A stretch of 52,335 nucleotides of DNA from Clostridiales bacterium (GCA_022508285.1 JAFLVN010000009.1:1-52335); one strand, 5' to 3'; numbered from the stretch's first letter, positions 18,950 through 26,944 are shown. The notes: generated by a model not told the origin, from the sequence alone. Program-made: numbers and translations.

Positions 18950-19031
18950 GGGCGGATTGCAGAGTGGCCAAATGCATCAGACTGTAAATCTGACGTCTCC
19001 GACTTCGGTGGTTCGAATCCACCTCCTCCCA
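18950..19031 (+). tRNA. tRNA-Tyr (GUA), with an acceptor mismatch
   Basis: Class II tRNA with a long variable arm; anticodon stem TCAGA/TCTGA around CTGTAAA gives GTA. T arm GGTGG-TTCGAAT-CCACC is intact. The acceptor pairs GGGCGGA with TCCTCCC, leaving a C-U mismatch at the fourth pair. Discriminator A and encoded CCA (19032-19034). A tRNA-Tyr-like fragment with the fully complementary GGGAGGA follows downstream. Confidence 0.93.
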
Positions 19032-19041
19032 CCACGAATTT

Positions 19042-19064
19042 AGCACCCTTACGGGTGCTTTTTT
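19042..19064 (+). terminator. Terminator of the tRNA cluster
   Basis: AGCACCC (19042-19048) pairs with GGGTGCT (19053-19059), followed by a run of six T. The bases flanking it (19021-19036 and 19065-19080) are also inverted repeats, so a longer hairpin including the tRNA-Tyr 3' end could form. Confidence 0.88.
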
Positions 19065-19070
19065 CGTGGT

Positions 19071-19176
19071 GGGAGGAGGTTGTAGTAGATGAAGTTATAC
19101 CGTTCGACTGAGCGTAGCGAAGGTTTGCCGAGGAGATCCTTTTAAGGGTTTCGGTAATATCCACCTCCTCCCTCCA
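19071..19176 (+). pseudogene. Decayed tRNA-Tyr-like remnant or att-like duplication
   Basis: Begins with GGGAGGA (19071-19077) and ends with TCCTCCC-T-CCA (19166-19176): a perfect seven-pair acceptor, one discriminator base and CCA. CCACC before the 3' arm matches the T stem of tRNA-Tyr, but no D, anticodon or T loop survives. Inside is a GTTCGACTGAGCGTAGCGAA segment resembling a dispersed repeat. It may be a degenerate second tRNA-Tyr or the scar of integration at the tRNA 3' end. Confidence 0.5.
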
Positions 19177-19220
19177 CAAACTTTTGATCGATAAAAATTT
19201 ACATAACCACACAAAAAGTT

Positions 19221-19249
19221 TTGAAATTAAACAATTTGGCTTGTAGTAT
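19221..19249 (+). promoter_or_regulatory. Possible promoter of the phosphoesterase gene
   Basis: -35 TTGAAA (19221-19226), 17-base spacer, -10 TAGTAT (19244-19249), four of six consensus bases in each box. It lies 23 bases before the ATG. Confidence 0.45.
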
Positions 19250-19272
19250 TTTAAATTATCAAGTGAGGGAAT

Positions 19273-20271
19273 ATGAAATTTATTTTTAGAAGAATAGCAA
19301 TCCTTGTGCTTACATTATCAGCAATATTCACGTCACTTTTATTTAACGGATGCACACAATTATTTAATGAAAGTACCCAAGCAGTTAAAGAGTTGCAATT
19401 TGAAGACTATATGTTGCAAATAGAATACGTAGACAACTTTAAAATAATGCAACTTGCCGATATTCAGGCTAATACTTCCGAAAAGTGCGATAATGCTTTT
19501 ATAGACATTAAAAAACTTGTGAATAAAGAACAACCAAACCTCATTGTTTTGACAGGCGATAATGTTGAAATACCGAAAAGCGAAGACGTATTATACACTT
19601 TAATAGCCAATATGGAAAGTTTAAAAACTCCATGGGCTGCTGTTTTCGGAAACCATGATTCTGAAGGTGTACTTTCTAAAAATTTTATGGCAGAGAAATT
19701 TATTGAAGCGGAGAACTGCTTGTTTTATAAAGGAGAGCAAGGAGTTGACGGAGTTGGTAACTACGTTATCAACCTTACAACCGCACGCAATAAAATTGCA
19801 TATAGCTTGTTTATGTTAGATAGTAATAGGTATGCCAAAGGCGGCTATGATTCAATACATGAAAACCAAATTGAGTGGTACGAACGTGCTGTAAATAAAC
19901 TAACCGAGTTAAATGAAAATAAGGTTGTTCCGTCACTGGCATTTTTCCATATACCGTTACAAGAGTTTATTTATGCGAAAGAGTCTTTAGACAGGAACGA
20001 AAGCGAAGGATTTGCTGTTTTCAACGAAGAAGTATCTCCGGGCGTTATAAATACAGGATTTTTCAGTAAAGCACAAGAACTAAAAAGTACAAAAGGTATT
20101 TTTTGCGGGCACGACCACATAAATAACTGTGATATAAATTATCAGGGCATCCACCTTGTGTATGGGCTTAAATCTTCAAAATGTTCTTATTATAATAGCT
20201 CATTACTGGGCGCAACAACGATAACTTTAACAACCGACGACATAGAAATCAGAAATTCATATTTCGAGTAA
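19273..20271 (+). CDS. Lipoprotein calcineurin-like metallophosphoesterase
   Basis: Predicted surface-anchored phosphoesterase of 332 residues. The N-terminus has a basic start, a hydrophobic stretch (about 8-25) and a lipobox-like LLFNGC with Cys27. The calcineurin-like metal motifs appear in order: LADIQ (D63, Q65), GDN (D96, N97), GNHD (N127, H128), FFHIP and GHDH. The family hydrolyses phosphomonoesters, diesters or nucleotides; the substrate cannot be read here. It is monocistronic, with GAGGG as ribosome site and a terminator directly after. It looks AT-richer than the housekeeping genes around it and lies just past a tRNA-end duplication, so recent acquisition is possible. Confidence 0.85.
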   Translation: MKFIFRRIAILVLTLSAIFTSLLFNGCTQLFNESTQAVKELQFEDYMLQIEYVDNFKIMQLADIQANTSEKCDNAFIDIKKLVNKEQPNLIVLTGDNVEIPKSEDVLYTLIANMESLKTPWAAVFGNHDSEGVLSKNFMAEKFIEAENCLFYKGEQGVDGVGNYVINLTTARNKIAYSLFMLDSNRYAKGGYDSIHENQIEWYERAVNKLTELNENKVVPSLAFFHIPLQEFIYAKESLDRNESEGFAVFNEEVSPGVINTGFFSKAQELKSTKGIFCGHDHINNCDINYQGIHLVYGLKSSKCSYYNSSLLGATTITLTTDDIEIRNSYFE

Positions 20272-20276
20272 TTGAA

Positions 20277-20303
20277 ACAGGCACCCATCGGGTGTCTGTT
20301 TTT
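20277..20303 (+). terminator. Terminator of the phosphoesterase gene
   Basis: ACAGGCACCC pairs with GGGTGTCTGT (one G-U, three-base loop), followed by a run of T. It starts six bases after the stop codon. Confidence 0.88.
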
Positions 20304-20351
20304 CTTTTGCCGTTTTGTACGCAACTATCGCGCATAAGCCGTGTTATATGA

Positions 20352-20380
20352 GTGACAAACGTTTCCGGATGTTATATAAT
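20352..20380 (+). promoter_or_regulatory. SigA-type promoter of the ketopantoate reductase homologue
   Basis: -35 GTGACA (20352-20357), 17-base spacer, -10 TATAAT (20375-20380), 32 bases before the ATG. Confidence 0.8.
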
Positions 20381-20411
20381 TGAAATATAAATAGAATTTA
20401 AGGAGTTGAAT

Positions 20412-21431
20412 ATGAAATATGCACTTTACGGAGCAGGATCGCTCGGAATCGTTTTGAGTGCCTATCTGGCAAAAAACGGGGAAAAGTTTGATATAATCGA
20501 TAGAAACCCAAAGAGCGTTGACGCTTTAAATAAAAACGGCGCAATAGTTGTCGGAACGGTTCAAATGAAGGAAACTGTCAACGCAATATTAGATACTGAT
20601 GTGCAAGATAAATATGATATAATCTTTTTATTAACAAAGCAGCTTGGAAATCTTGAAACCATAAAAAAGATATCTGAATTTCTGACACAAGACGGAGTTA
20701 TTTGCACAATGCAAAACGGACTTCCCGAAAAAGATATTTCCGAAGTGATTGGAGAGAACAGAACTTTCGGCTGTGCGGTTGCTTGGGGTGCAACAAGAAT
20801 CGAGCCGGGCAAAAGCGAACTGACGTCTAAACCGGAAAGACAAAGTTTGAGTTTTAGTTTCGGAAGTATGGACGGTCATAAGGGCGAAAAGTTTGATGAA
20901 ATTGTCAGAATTCTTAACGTTATGGGCGACGTGCAAATTGAAGAAAACTTTATCGGTGCCCGTTGGTCAAAGCTTCTTATAAATTCCGCATTCAGCGGAA
21001 TGAGCGCGGTATGCGGAAAGACGTTCGGTGAAGTCGCAAAATTCAAGCCCAGCAGAAAAATTATACAAAGGATAATTAAGGAATGTATTGACGTTGCCGT
21101 TGCAAACGGAATTAAAATAGAACCTATTCAAGGTAAAGACGTTGTGAAGATTTTGGACTATAAAGGTCCGTTCAAAAAATGGCTGAGTTTTGTGATAATT
21201 CCGATTGCAATCAAAAAACACAGATTGCTGAAAGCCAGCATGCTGCAAGATATAGAAAAGGGCATACCCTGTGAAATTGATTACATCAACGGCATTGTTT
21301 CCGAATACGGAAAAAAAGTCGGAACATTAACCCCTTTCAACGATAAAGTAATTGAAATTGTTCATAAGTTCGAAAGCGGAGAACTTACGCCGAACCTTAA
21401 CAACGTAAAGTATTTTGAAGAATTGTACTAA
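20412..21431 (+). CDS. Ketopantoate reductase family protein (ApbA/PanE)
   Basis: NADPH-dependent reductase of the 2-dehydropantoate 2-reductase family, which in pantothenate synthesis reduces ketopantoate to pantoate. From the ATG at 20412 (339 residues, AGGAG ribosome site) it has the Rossmann GAGSLG motif near residue 7, a TKQ block near 77, the catalytic Lys and Asn region RWSKLLINSAFSGM near 195, and SMLQDIEKGIPCEIDYING, the signature of the C-terminal domain. It is longer than typical PanE (about 300), and no panB, panC or panD is nearby, so another 2-keto acid is possible. It is monocistronic and looks AT-rich like its upstream neighbour. Confidence 0.85.
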   Translation: MKYALYGAGSLGIVLSAYLAKNGEKFDIIDRNPKSVDALNKNGAIVVGTVQMKETVNAILDTDVQDKYDIIFLLTKQLGNLETIKKISEFLTQDGVICTMQNGLPEKDISEVIGENRTFGCAVAWGATRIEPGKSELTSKPERQSLSFSFGSMDGHKGEKFDEIVRILNVMGDVQIEENFIGARWSKLLINSAFSGMSAVCGKTFGEVAKFKPSRKIIQRIIKECIDVAVANGIKIEPIQGKDVVKILDYKGPFKKWLSFVIIPIAIKKHRLLKASMLQDIEKGIPCEIDYINGIVSEYGKKVGTLTPFNDKVIEIVHKFESGELTPNLNNVKYFEELY

Positions 21432-21486
21432 GCGGTTAAAATTTATACTTTTATAATTCGTTTAGGTTACTACTACTCCATCACGA

Positions 21487-21516
21487 AAAGAAGCAAGGCT
21501 TTCGCCTTGCTTCTTT
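21487..21516. terminator. Bidirectional terminator
   Basis: A perfect 13-base-pair stem (AAAGAAGCAAGGC and its complement, four-base loop) with A and T flanks, lying between the convergent ends of the reductase gene (plus) and the ZIP gene (minus). Confidence 0.88.
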
Positions 21517-21551
21517 AATTATCATACCAGAGCACTTTACAAATTATTGAA

Positions 21552-22409
21552 TTAGAACATTACCAATAAAAATCCTACTATTACTCCCACAAATATTGCG
21601 AATGCGGGAAGTTTACTGCGCCACATCAATATTGATTCGGGTAGCAGCTCGCCGAAAACAACGTACAGCATAGCTCCGCTTGCAAACCCCAACGACAAAA
21701 CGAGCATTATATCGCTAATCTCTCCCAACGCAAAACCAAGCAACGCTCCGAAAACCGTGGGCAAGCCGCTTAAAGCTGTCAGCAAAATTGCCTTCGGCTT
21801 ACTCATTCCGCCTGAAATCAGCGGTACTGATACCGCCATTCCTTCGGGAACGTTATGAAGTCCTATCACAATAGCCAATATAAATCCGCTACCCGAAAAC
21901 AGAGTTTTCATAACGTCGGCAGTTGCGTAAGACGCACCTATAACCATTCCCTCGGGCAAATTGTGAAGAGCTATCGCCGACATCATAACCAGTCCCGCTA
22001 TAAACAGATTGGATTTGGAGTTTTTATGTGTTTGATAATGGTCGGCGTGGATGAGCTCGTCCAGATTATCTGCCGTTGACGGGTGATTTTCGTCAATGTG
22101 TTTAACTTCGTGATTCGTTCTTTTATCAATAAACAGGTTGAGAAGATAAACAACGCCGTAGCCGACTATAACCGCCGCAACGACGATTAAAGGAGTTAGC
22201 GGCGGTATCGTCCCGTTATTCATCATTTCTATAGGTTTGCTCATTAAATCGAAGCACACCACGGCAAGCATAATTCCCGCCGCAAACGACAATAAGAGAC
22301 TTACCATTTTATTCGAATCACGCTTTAACACTGCGCCTATAATTCCGCCCAGTCCCGTTCCTACTACGCCTGAAATGAACGTTATTATCACTATTACCAG
22401 ATAGTCCAT
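21552..22409 (-). CDS. ZIP family metal transporter
   Basis: Divalent-metal (zinc, iron or manganese) uptake or transport protein. From the ATG at 22409 it has 285 residues with about eight hydrophobic segments. The two signature metal-binding helices are intact: HNLPEGMVIG and HNVPEGMAVS. Between the third and fourth segments a cytoplasmic loop rich in His and acidic residues (about 100-130) resembles the variable metal-binding loop of ZIPs. An in-frame ATG three codons upstream overlaps the -10 box and is unlikely to be used. The gene appears to be controlled by a palindrome in its promoter. Confidence 0.92.
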   Translation of the reverse strand: MDYLVIVIITFISGVVGTGLGGIIGAVLKRDSNKMVSLLLSFAAGIMLAVVCFDLMSKPIEMMNNGTIPPLTPLIVVAAVIVGYGVVYLLNLFIDKRTNHEVKHIDENHPSTADNLDELIHADHYQTHKNSKSNLFIAGLVMMSAIALHNLPEGMVIGASYATADVMKTLFSGSGFILAIVIGLHNVPEGMAVSVPLISGGMSKPKAILLTALSGLPTVFGALLGFALGEISDIMLVLSLGFASGAMLYVVFGELLPESILMWRSKLPAFAIFVGVIVGFLLVMF

Positions 22410-22416
22410 AAAAATC

Positions 22417-22444
22417 ATTATATCACATATGCGATATAAATCAA
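22417..22444 (-). promoter_or_regulatory. ZIP promoter overlapped by a 22-bp palindrome
   Basis: Minus strand: -35 TTGATT (22439-22444), 16-base spacer, -10 TATAAT (22417-22422), only seven bases before the ATG at 22409. The spacer and part of both boxes form a palindrome at 22418-22439 with TTATATC / GATATAA arms and a CATATG core, 20 of 22 positions symmetric. It looks like an operator for a dimeric, perhaps metal-sensing repressor. The implied mRNA start is at or next to the start codon. Confidence 0.72.
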
Positions 22445-22497
22445 GTGTATAAACTATAGCTGTTTCAATTTCAGACTAAATTATTGATATAGCTAAA

Positions 22498-22524
22498 AAG
22501 GCACTGACTAAACGTCAGTGCCTT
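22498..22524 (-). terminator. Terminator of the two-component operon
   Basis: An 11-base-pair stem (AAGGCACTGAC / GTCAGTGCCTT, five-base loop), followed on the minus strand by five T. It lies eight bases after the histidine kinase stop. Confidence 0.88.
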
Positions 22525-22532
22525 AAGTTTTA

Positions 22533-23939
22533 TTATTCTGCGGGAACGGAGGGGAAATCCACCCAGAACGTAGATCCCTTGCCCTTTTCGCTCTCTACGC
22601 CGTAGTCGAATGAGTGATTTTCGAGAATTACTTTTACTATATTCAGCCCTAAGCCAGTACCCTTGACGGGGCGGGTATGACTTTCCTCTGAGCGGTAATA
22701 CCTGTCCCAAATATTCGGAAGTTCTTCCTTGGGTATTCCCTTGCCCGTGTCACGGATTGAAAGCTTTATGCGCTTGCCGTCCATACTCGTTTTCAGACTT
22801 ATAAACACCGTTTTATCCTCGCCCGTATAGCTTACGGCGTTGCCGAGCAGGTTGTAAATTACCTGTTCTATCTTTTCTTCGTCGGCACGGGTGTAGAGGT
22901 CGGGGTCGATATCTACCATTAAGTTGTAGCCGCTCTCCTGCAAATAGCCGAATTTATTTATTATACCGTACAAAAATTCGGTTAGATTGAATACTTTGAA
23001 GTGAATTTCGCCGAGGTTGGAATTGACTTTGGATACGGAAAGCACGTCGTCGACAAGTCCCGTGAGCCTGTCAGCCTCGTCGATTATTACTTGCAGGTGC
23101 TGATTGCGCTTTTCGGGATTGTCGCCCGATATCTCCTGAACCATTGAAGCGTACGCCTTAATCATGGTGAGCGGCGTTTTTAAATCGTGCGTGACGTTTG
23201 CAAGAATTTCGCGCTGAAAATCTCGGCTCTTTTTAACTTCGTCCCGGACGAAATTCAGAGTGTCGGAAAGCTGTGCGACCTCTCGGTAGTCGGCGTTGGC
23301 AAACTCAACACTGTAATCGCCGTGAGCAAACCGTACTGCCGTGGAAGAAAGATTTTTTAGTCCTCGGGTGAGTCTCTGCGAGATTGTATACGAAATTAAA
23401 AACGCAAGAAGCAGAGCAATTATGCTTACTAAAATAAGGTAAACTTGCAAATCTGTAACGATTTCGCGCACAACGACGAGCGGACAGGATACGAGAATAA
23501 TGTTTACACTTTCGTTATACGTGACTTTGGAACAGAAATTTACAAATCCCTCCGAGCGGTACGCCACGTCGTCACCTACGGACAGAGTCGCCGCCTGCTC
23601 AACAGCCTCTTCTGCCCGACTTTCGGAAATGCTTATTTCGGGCAGAACGACTGCGCCGTCTTCAGATAGAATATATACGACTATACCTTCATCTTGGTAG
23701 CGCAAAAACAGCTGCTTTAAGACTTTGTCATCCGGACGGCGTTCAAGCAGCGCAACCACTTCGGTACCCACTCTTGTAACTCTGTCGCGTGTCTGCCTTG
23801 ATAAGGTTGCGTTGACTATGATATAAAATACCATATCGACTAGCAAAAGCAGTAATACGCTCAAGATACAGAAATACAAAAACATTACCGAATTTACGCT
23901 TTTGAGTTTCAGTTTTTTAGTGCGTTTGTTATGCCTCAA
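22533..23939 (-). CDS. Sensor histidine kinase
   Basis: Membrane sensor of 468 residues that phosphorylates the response regulator encoded just upstream. It has a basic N-terminus, membrane segment 1 (about 18-42), an extracytoplasmic domain of about 120 residues, membrane segment 2 (about 165-188), a HAMP linker, the HisKA box VTHDLKTPLTMI with H251, and the ATPase motifs N (EQVIYNLLGNAV), G1 (RDTGKGIP), F (NIWDRYYR) and G2 (GTGLGLNIV). The layout is like PhoR/YycG-type kinases, but the sensory domain is not diagnostic and the signal is unknown. It overlaps the regulator gene by 11 bases. Confidence 0.93.
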   Translation of the reverse strand: MRHNKRTKKLKLKSVNSVMFLYFCILSVLLLLLVDMVFYIIVNATLSRQTRDRVTRVGTEVVALLERRPDDKVLKQLFLRYQDEGIVVYILSEDGAVVLPEISISESRAEEAVEQAATLSVGDDVAYRSEGFVNFCSKVTYNESVNIILVSCPLVVVREIVTDLQVYLILVSIIALLLAFLISYTISQRLTRGLKNLSSTAVRFAHGDYSVEFANADYREVAQLSDTLNFVRDEVKKSRDFQREILANVTHDLKTPLTMIKAYASMVQEISGDNPEKRNQHLQVIIDEADRLTGLVDDVLSVSKVNSNLGEIHFKVFNLTEFLYGIINKFGYLQESGYNLMVDIDPDLYTRADEEKIEQVIYNLLGNAVSYTGEDKTVFISLKTSMDGKRIKLSIRDTGKGIPKEELPNIWDRYYRSEESHTRPVKGTGLGLNIVKVILENHSFDYGVESEKGKGSTFWVDFPSVPAE

Positions 23940-24591
23940 ACTTGTATCCCAAACCCCGAAGGGTAACTATGAATTTGCGGTATTGCTTTAAGCTGGAACG
24001 GAGCATCTTGATGTGCGTGTCTACCGTTCTGTCGTCACCGTAGAAGTCAAAGCCCCATACATCCATTAACAGTTTTTCACGGGTGAGCGCAATTCCCCTG
24101 TTTTTTACAAAGTAAAACAGAATTTCGTATTCCTTGGGGGTAAGCTCAACCTTTTCGCCATCAACGTAGACGTTGCGCCCCGCCATGTCCACGGTGAGCC
24201 CTTCGAACGTGACCGTATCGCCCGATGAGTCGTCACCGTAGCGCTTTAACACGGCGTGCACACGCGCCATAACTTCCTTCGGGGAAAAGGGCTTTGTTAC
24301 GTAGTCGTCGGCACCGATCTCAAAGCCGAAAAGCTTATCGTACTCCTCGCCACGGGCGGAGAGCATTATAACGGGTATATTTTTGATTTTCTTTATTTCC
24401 TTGACGGCGGAAAATCCGTCGAGGCGGGGCATCATTACGTCCATTAAAATTATATCGAAGTCGCCGCCCCTACACATTGTTACCGCCTGCATGCCGTCGG
24501 CAGCTTCGTACGCCTCGCCACCTTCAAACTCAACGTACTCTTTTAGCACGTTTCTTATCATATCTTCATCGTCTACTATAAGGACTTTCAT
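23929..24591 (-). CDS. OmpR/PhoB-family response regulator
   Basis: DNA-binding regulator of 220 residues. The receiver domain (1-120) has the acidic pocket DDED near 7-10, phospho-acceptor D51 (LMDVMMP), a Ser at SAR near 78 and K100 (TKPFSP). The C-terminal winged helix has the LTPKEYEILFYFVKNRG and RTVDTHIKMLRSSL blocks of the OmpR family. It is first in the operon with its kinase. Upstream there is an inverted repeat AACCGT-N7-ACGGTT (24630-24648) that could be an operator. A clear promoter was not found, although -10-like A/T sequences are present near 24620. Confidence 0.94.
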   Translation of the reverse strand: MKVLIVDDEDMIRNVLKEYVEFEGGEAYEAADGMQAVTMCRGGDFDIILMDVMMPRLDGFSAVKEIKKIKNIPVIMLSARGEEYDKLFGFEIGADDYVTKPFSPKEVMARVHAVLKRYGDDSSGDTVTFEGLTVDMAGRNVYVDGEKVELTPKEYEILFYFVKNRGIALTREKLLMDVWGFDFYGDDRTVDTHIKMLRSSLKQYRKFIVTLRGLGYKFEA

Positions 24592-24743
24592 AAAACTCCT
24601 CGCTACGAATGTTCTATACTATATTTATAAACCGTGCGTGAGACGGTTAATTTATATAAATATGAAATGTAAGTGAAATTTTTTAAATAGTTTATCACAA
24701 AAAAAGTTTTAAGTCAATTTTTACAAAAACTTATACAAAAGGG

Positions 24744-24772
24744 TTGACAAGGCAGTAGCGGGGTGCTATAAT
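24744..24772 (+). promoter_or_regulatory. Consensus promoter of the radical SAM operon leader
   Basis: -35 TTGACA (24744-24749), 17-base spacer, -10 TATAAT (24767-24772): both boxes match consensus. Transcription would start near 24779, giving a leader of about 160 bases before the first gene. Confidence 0.9.
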
Positions 24773-24778
24773 ACGAAT

Positions 24779-24892
24779 ATAAAACAAATGTTTACATACT
24801 GCTTTTCGGGTAATATTTTAGCGGAATGTAGGCAAAATCTGACATTTCCGCCGAGAAAGCCGTTTCTCCTTTTCTCGGCGGAAATTTGCTTT
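24779..24892 (+). promoter_or_regulatory. Attenuator-like leader with mutually exclusive hairpins
   Basis: A 15-base-pair terminator-like stem (24844-24858 with 24871-24885) is followed by a short T-rich tail. GCGGAATGT (24821-24829) can instead pair with ACATTTCCGC (24842-24851, one bulge), blocking the terminator's 5' arm. TACAT (24793-24797) can pair with ATGTA (24826-24830) and would disrupt that antiterminator. This three-state layout is typical of riboswitches and attenuators. No known riboswitch class was recognised. Confidence 0.6.
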
Positions 24893-24939
24893 AGAAACGG
24901 ATACTTAGTAGTGCGACGCATATACAAAGCGGAGAGATA

Positions 24940-26199
24940 ATGATGATTGATGAGAGAAAATTGGAGATATTGACCGAGAGTGCGAAGTACGACGTTTCGT
25001 GCTCCTCTTCGGGGTCACGGCGGGCGAATAAGCCGGGCGGGCTGGGTAATGCCTCGGTCGGCGGTATTTGCCATTCCTTTACGCCCGACGGACGGTGTAT
25101 ATCTCTACTTAAAATCTTAATGAGCAACGAATGCTTATACGACTGCGAGTACTGCCCGAATCGCAAAAGCGCAGACGTGCCGAGGGCGAGGCTAACACCC
25201 GACGAGATATGCGAGCTGACCGTAAATTTTTATAAGCGCAACTATATTGAAGGACTCTTTCTCTCCTCCGCCGTTTTCGACTCGCCCGACAAAACTATGG
25301 AGCTCCTATGCGAGACGGTAATTAAGCTTAGAAAAGTTTACAACTTCAACGGATATATTCACCTTAAAGGTATTCCGCACGCCGATAGTGCGCTGATGAT
25401 GCGGGCGGCACGGGCTGTTGACAGAATGAGCTATAACATAGAGCTACCAAGTGAGCAATCTTTAAAACTGCTTGCGCCGCAAAAGAGCAAGCAGAGCCTA
25501 CTACTTCCAATGAAGGGACTGAAAGAGGCGATGGACTACGACCGCATAAACAAGGTGCGTAAAAACAAGGTTCTGCCTGCGGGGCAGACCACGCAGATGA
25601 TTATAGGCGCTTCGCCCGAGAGCGACGGACAGATTTTAAAGCTGACCGAGGCGCTGTACAGGAATATGGATTTAAAGAGAGTTTACTACTCCTCCTATAT
25701 TCCCGTAGTAAAATCCAATAAACTGCCTGCGGTTGGTGCGGGACTTTTGAGAGAGCATAGGCTGTATCAGGCGGACTGGCTGATACGTTTTTACGGTTTT
25801 GACGTGAACGAGATTTGCGACGAGGACGAAAATCTTTCACCCGACTACGACCCCAAGTGCGCCTGGGCGCTGAGGAATATGCAGTATTTCCCCGTTGAGA
25901 TAAACACCGCTCCCCTCGCTATGCTTTTGCGTGTGCCCGGGATAGGAGCTAAGGGCGCATATAAAATTTGCGAAGCACGGAAATTCGGTTCGCTCGACTT
26001 TGATAATCTTGCCAAAATGCGCATAGTATTAAAAAGAGCGAAACACTTTATCACTTGCAAAGGCAAGTTTTACGGTTCGGAGAGTTTAGCGCAGGTTAAA
26101 ACCTCGCTTATGATAGAGGGGGCTCGGGAATTTCAGACCCAGCTTTCAATGTTTTCAGACTCTTCCACTGCGCTCTCGGTTTTAACGGGTGAGCTATGA
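24940..26199 (+). CDS. Putative DNA modification/repair radical SAM protein (TIGR03916 type)
   Basis: Radical SAM protein of 419 residues related to the family annotated as putative DNA modification/repair. The N-terminal part has a conserved CSSSGSRR and GICHSFTPDGRCISLLK block. The 4Fe-4S motif CLYDCEYC follows near residues 65-72, then a TIM-barrel-like core. The C-terminal part has a helix-hairpin-helix (LLRVPGIGAKGAYKI near 330-345) of the kind that binds DNA non-specifically. It overlaps the next gene by four bases. The strict pairing with a TIGR03915/DUF4130 protein is a known but biochemically unexplained module. A ribosome site GGAGAG precedes two tandem ATG codons. Confidence 0.88.
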   Translation: MMIDERKLEILTESAKYDVSCSSSGSRRANKPGGLGNASVGGICHSFTPDGRCISLLKILMSNECLYDCEYCPNRKSADVPRARLTPDEICELTVNFYKRNYIEGLFLSSAVFDSPDKTMELLCETVIKLRKVYNFNGYIHLKGIPHADSALMMRAARAVDRMSYNIELPSEQSLKLLAPQKSKQSLLLPMKGLKEAMDYDRINKVRKNKVLPAGQTTQMIIGASPESDGQILKLTEALYRNMDLKRVYYSSYIPVVKSNKLPAVGAGLLREHRLYQADWLIRFYGFDVNEICDEDENLSPDYDPKCAWALRNMQYFPVEINTAPLAMLLRVPGIGAKGAYKICEARKFGSLDFDNLAKMRIVLKRAKHFITCKGKFYGSESLAQVKTSLMIEGAREFQTQLSMFSDSSTALSVLTGEL

Positions 26200-26933
26200 A
26201 AATTTTTGTTACCGACGGCGGTTCGGACAGCTTTTTTACCGCCGTGTTCGAGGCATATAAGGAGAGCGAGTGCGTTATAACCTCGGACAGCAACGTGCAG
26301 ATGAGCTTTGACAGCGAGGTCGTGAGCGTGGATTGCGACCTTGAAAAGTGCGAACGGGTGCAACGTGGGATTGAAAAGTACGATAAAAATGCCATTGACG
26401 ATATTCTGATAGTTTTAAGAAGCTGCGATAGCCTTAAAGAGCAAGTTGCGTTTGAATATATAAAGAGGCTTATGGAGCACAAGTCGCCGATTGACAAGGC
26501 GTACAATCTGCCCGAGGTAATAGTTTTTAACGAGTTGAAGCGTAAAGTTACCTACGAAATACACAGATTTACGGGGTTTTTGCGGTTTATGGAGAGCGAC
26601 AGCGGTGCGTTTTACGCCCCTTACTCCCCCGATAATGACATAACCGACCTTTTGATGCCCCACTTTGCCGAGAGGTTTAAAAACGAAAGGTTTGTTATAC
26701 ACGATACGGGCAGAAAGATTGCGGGAATTTACGACGGTAACGAATGGATTATGAGCTATGCCGGCGAAGCGGAGATTTATCTTTCCGAGTACGAGCGGGT
26801 ATTTCAGACGCTGTGGAAAAAGTATTACAAGGCTGTAAATATTAAGGAACGCCCGCACGAAAAACAGATGAAAGGCTACATGCCCGTGCGCTATTGGAAA
26901 TTTCTGCCCGAAAAATCTGCGGATAATAACTGA
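26196..26933 (+). CDS. TIGR03915 family putative DNA metabolism protein (DUF4130-like)
   Basis: Partner of the radical SAM protein; 245 residues. The C-terminal half has the DUF4130-like block RFTGFLRFMESDSGAFYAPY, then DNDITDLLMPHFAERFKNERFVIHDTGR, ending with a YMPVRYWKFLPE motif. In this family it is predicted to act on damaged DNA together with the radical SAM partner. It is translationally coupled (ATGA overlap) and the operon ends with a strong terminator. No catalytic residues can be named with confidence. DUF4130 is sometimes fused to uracil-DNA glycosylase-like domains, which supports a repair role. Confidence 0.85.
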   Translation: MKIFVTDGGSDSFFTAVFEAYKESECVITSDSNVQMSFDSEVVSVDCDLEKCERVQRGIEKYDKNAIDDILIVLRSCDSLKEQVAFEYIKRLMEHKSPIDKAYNLPEVIVFNELKRKVTYEIHRFTGFLRFMESDSGAFYAPYSPDNDITDLLMPHFAERFKNERFVIHDTGRKIAGIYDGNEWIMSYAGEAEIYLSEYERVFQTLWKKYYKAVNIKERPHEKQMKGYMPVRYWKFLPEKSADNN

Positions 26934-26944
26934 ATTTAAAAAAT

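Noticed and set aside
18623-19212. Several long frames on both strands across the tRNA cluster
   Set aside because: They are translations of tRNA genes and their spacers, not proteins.
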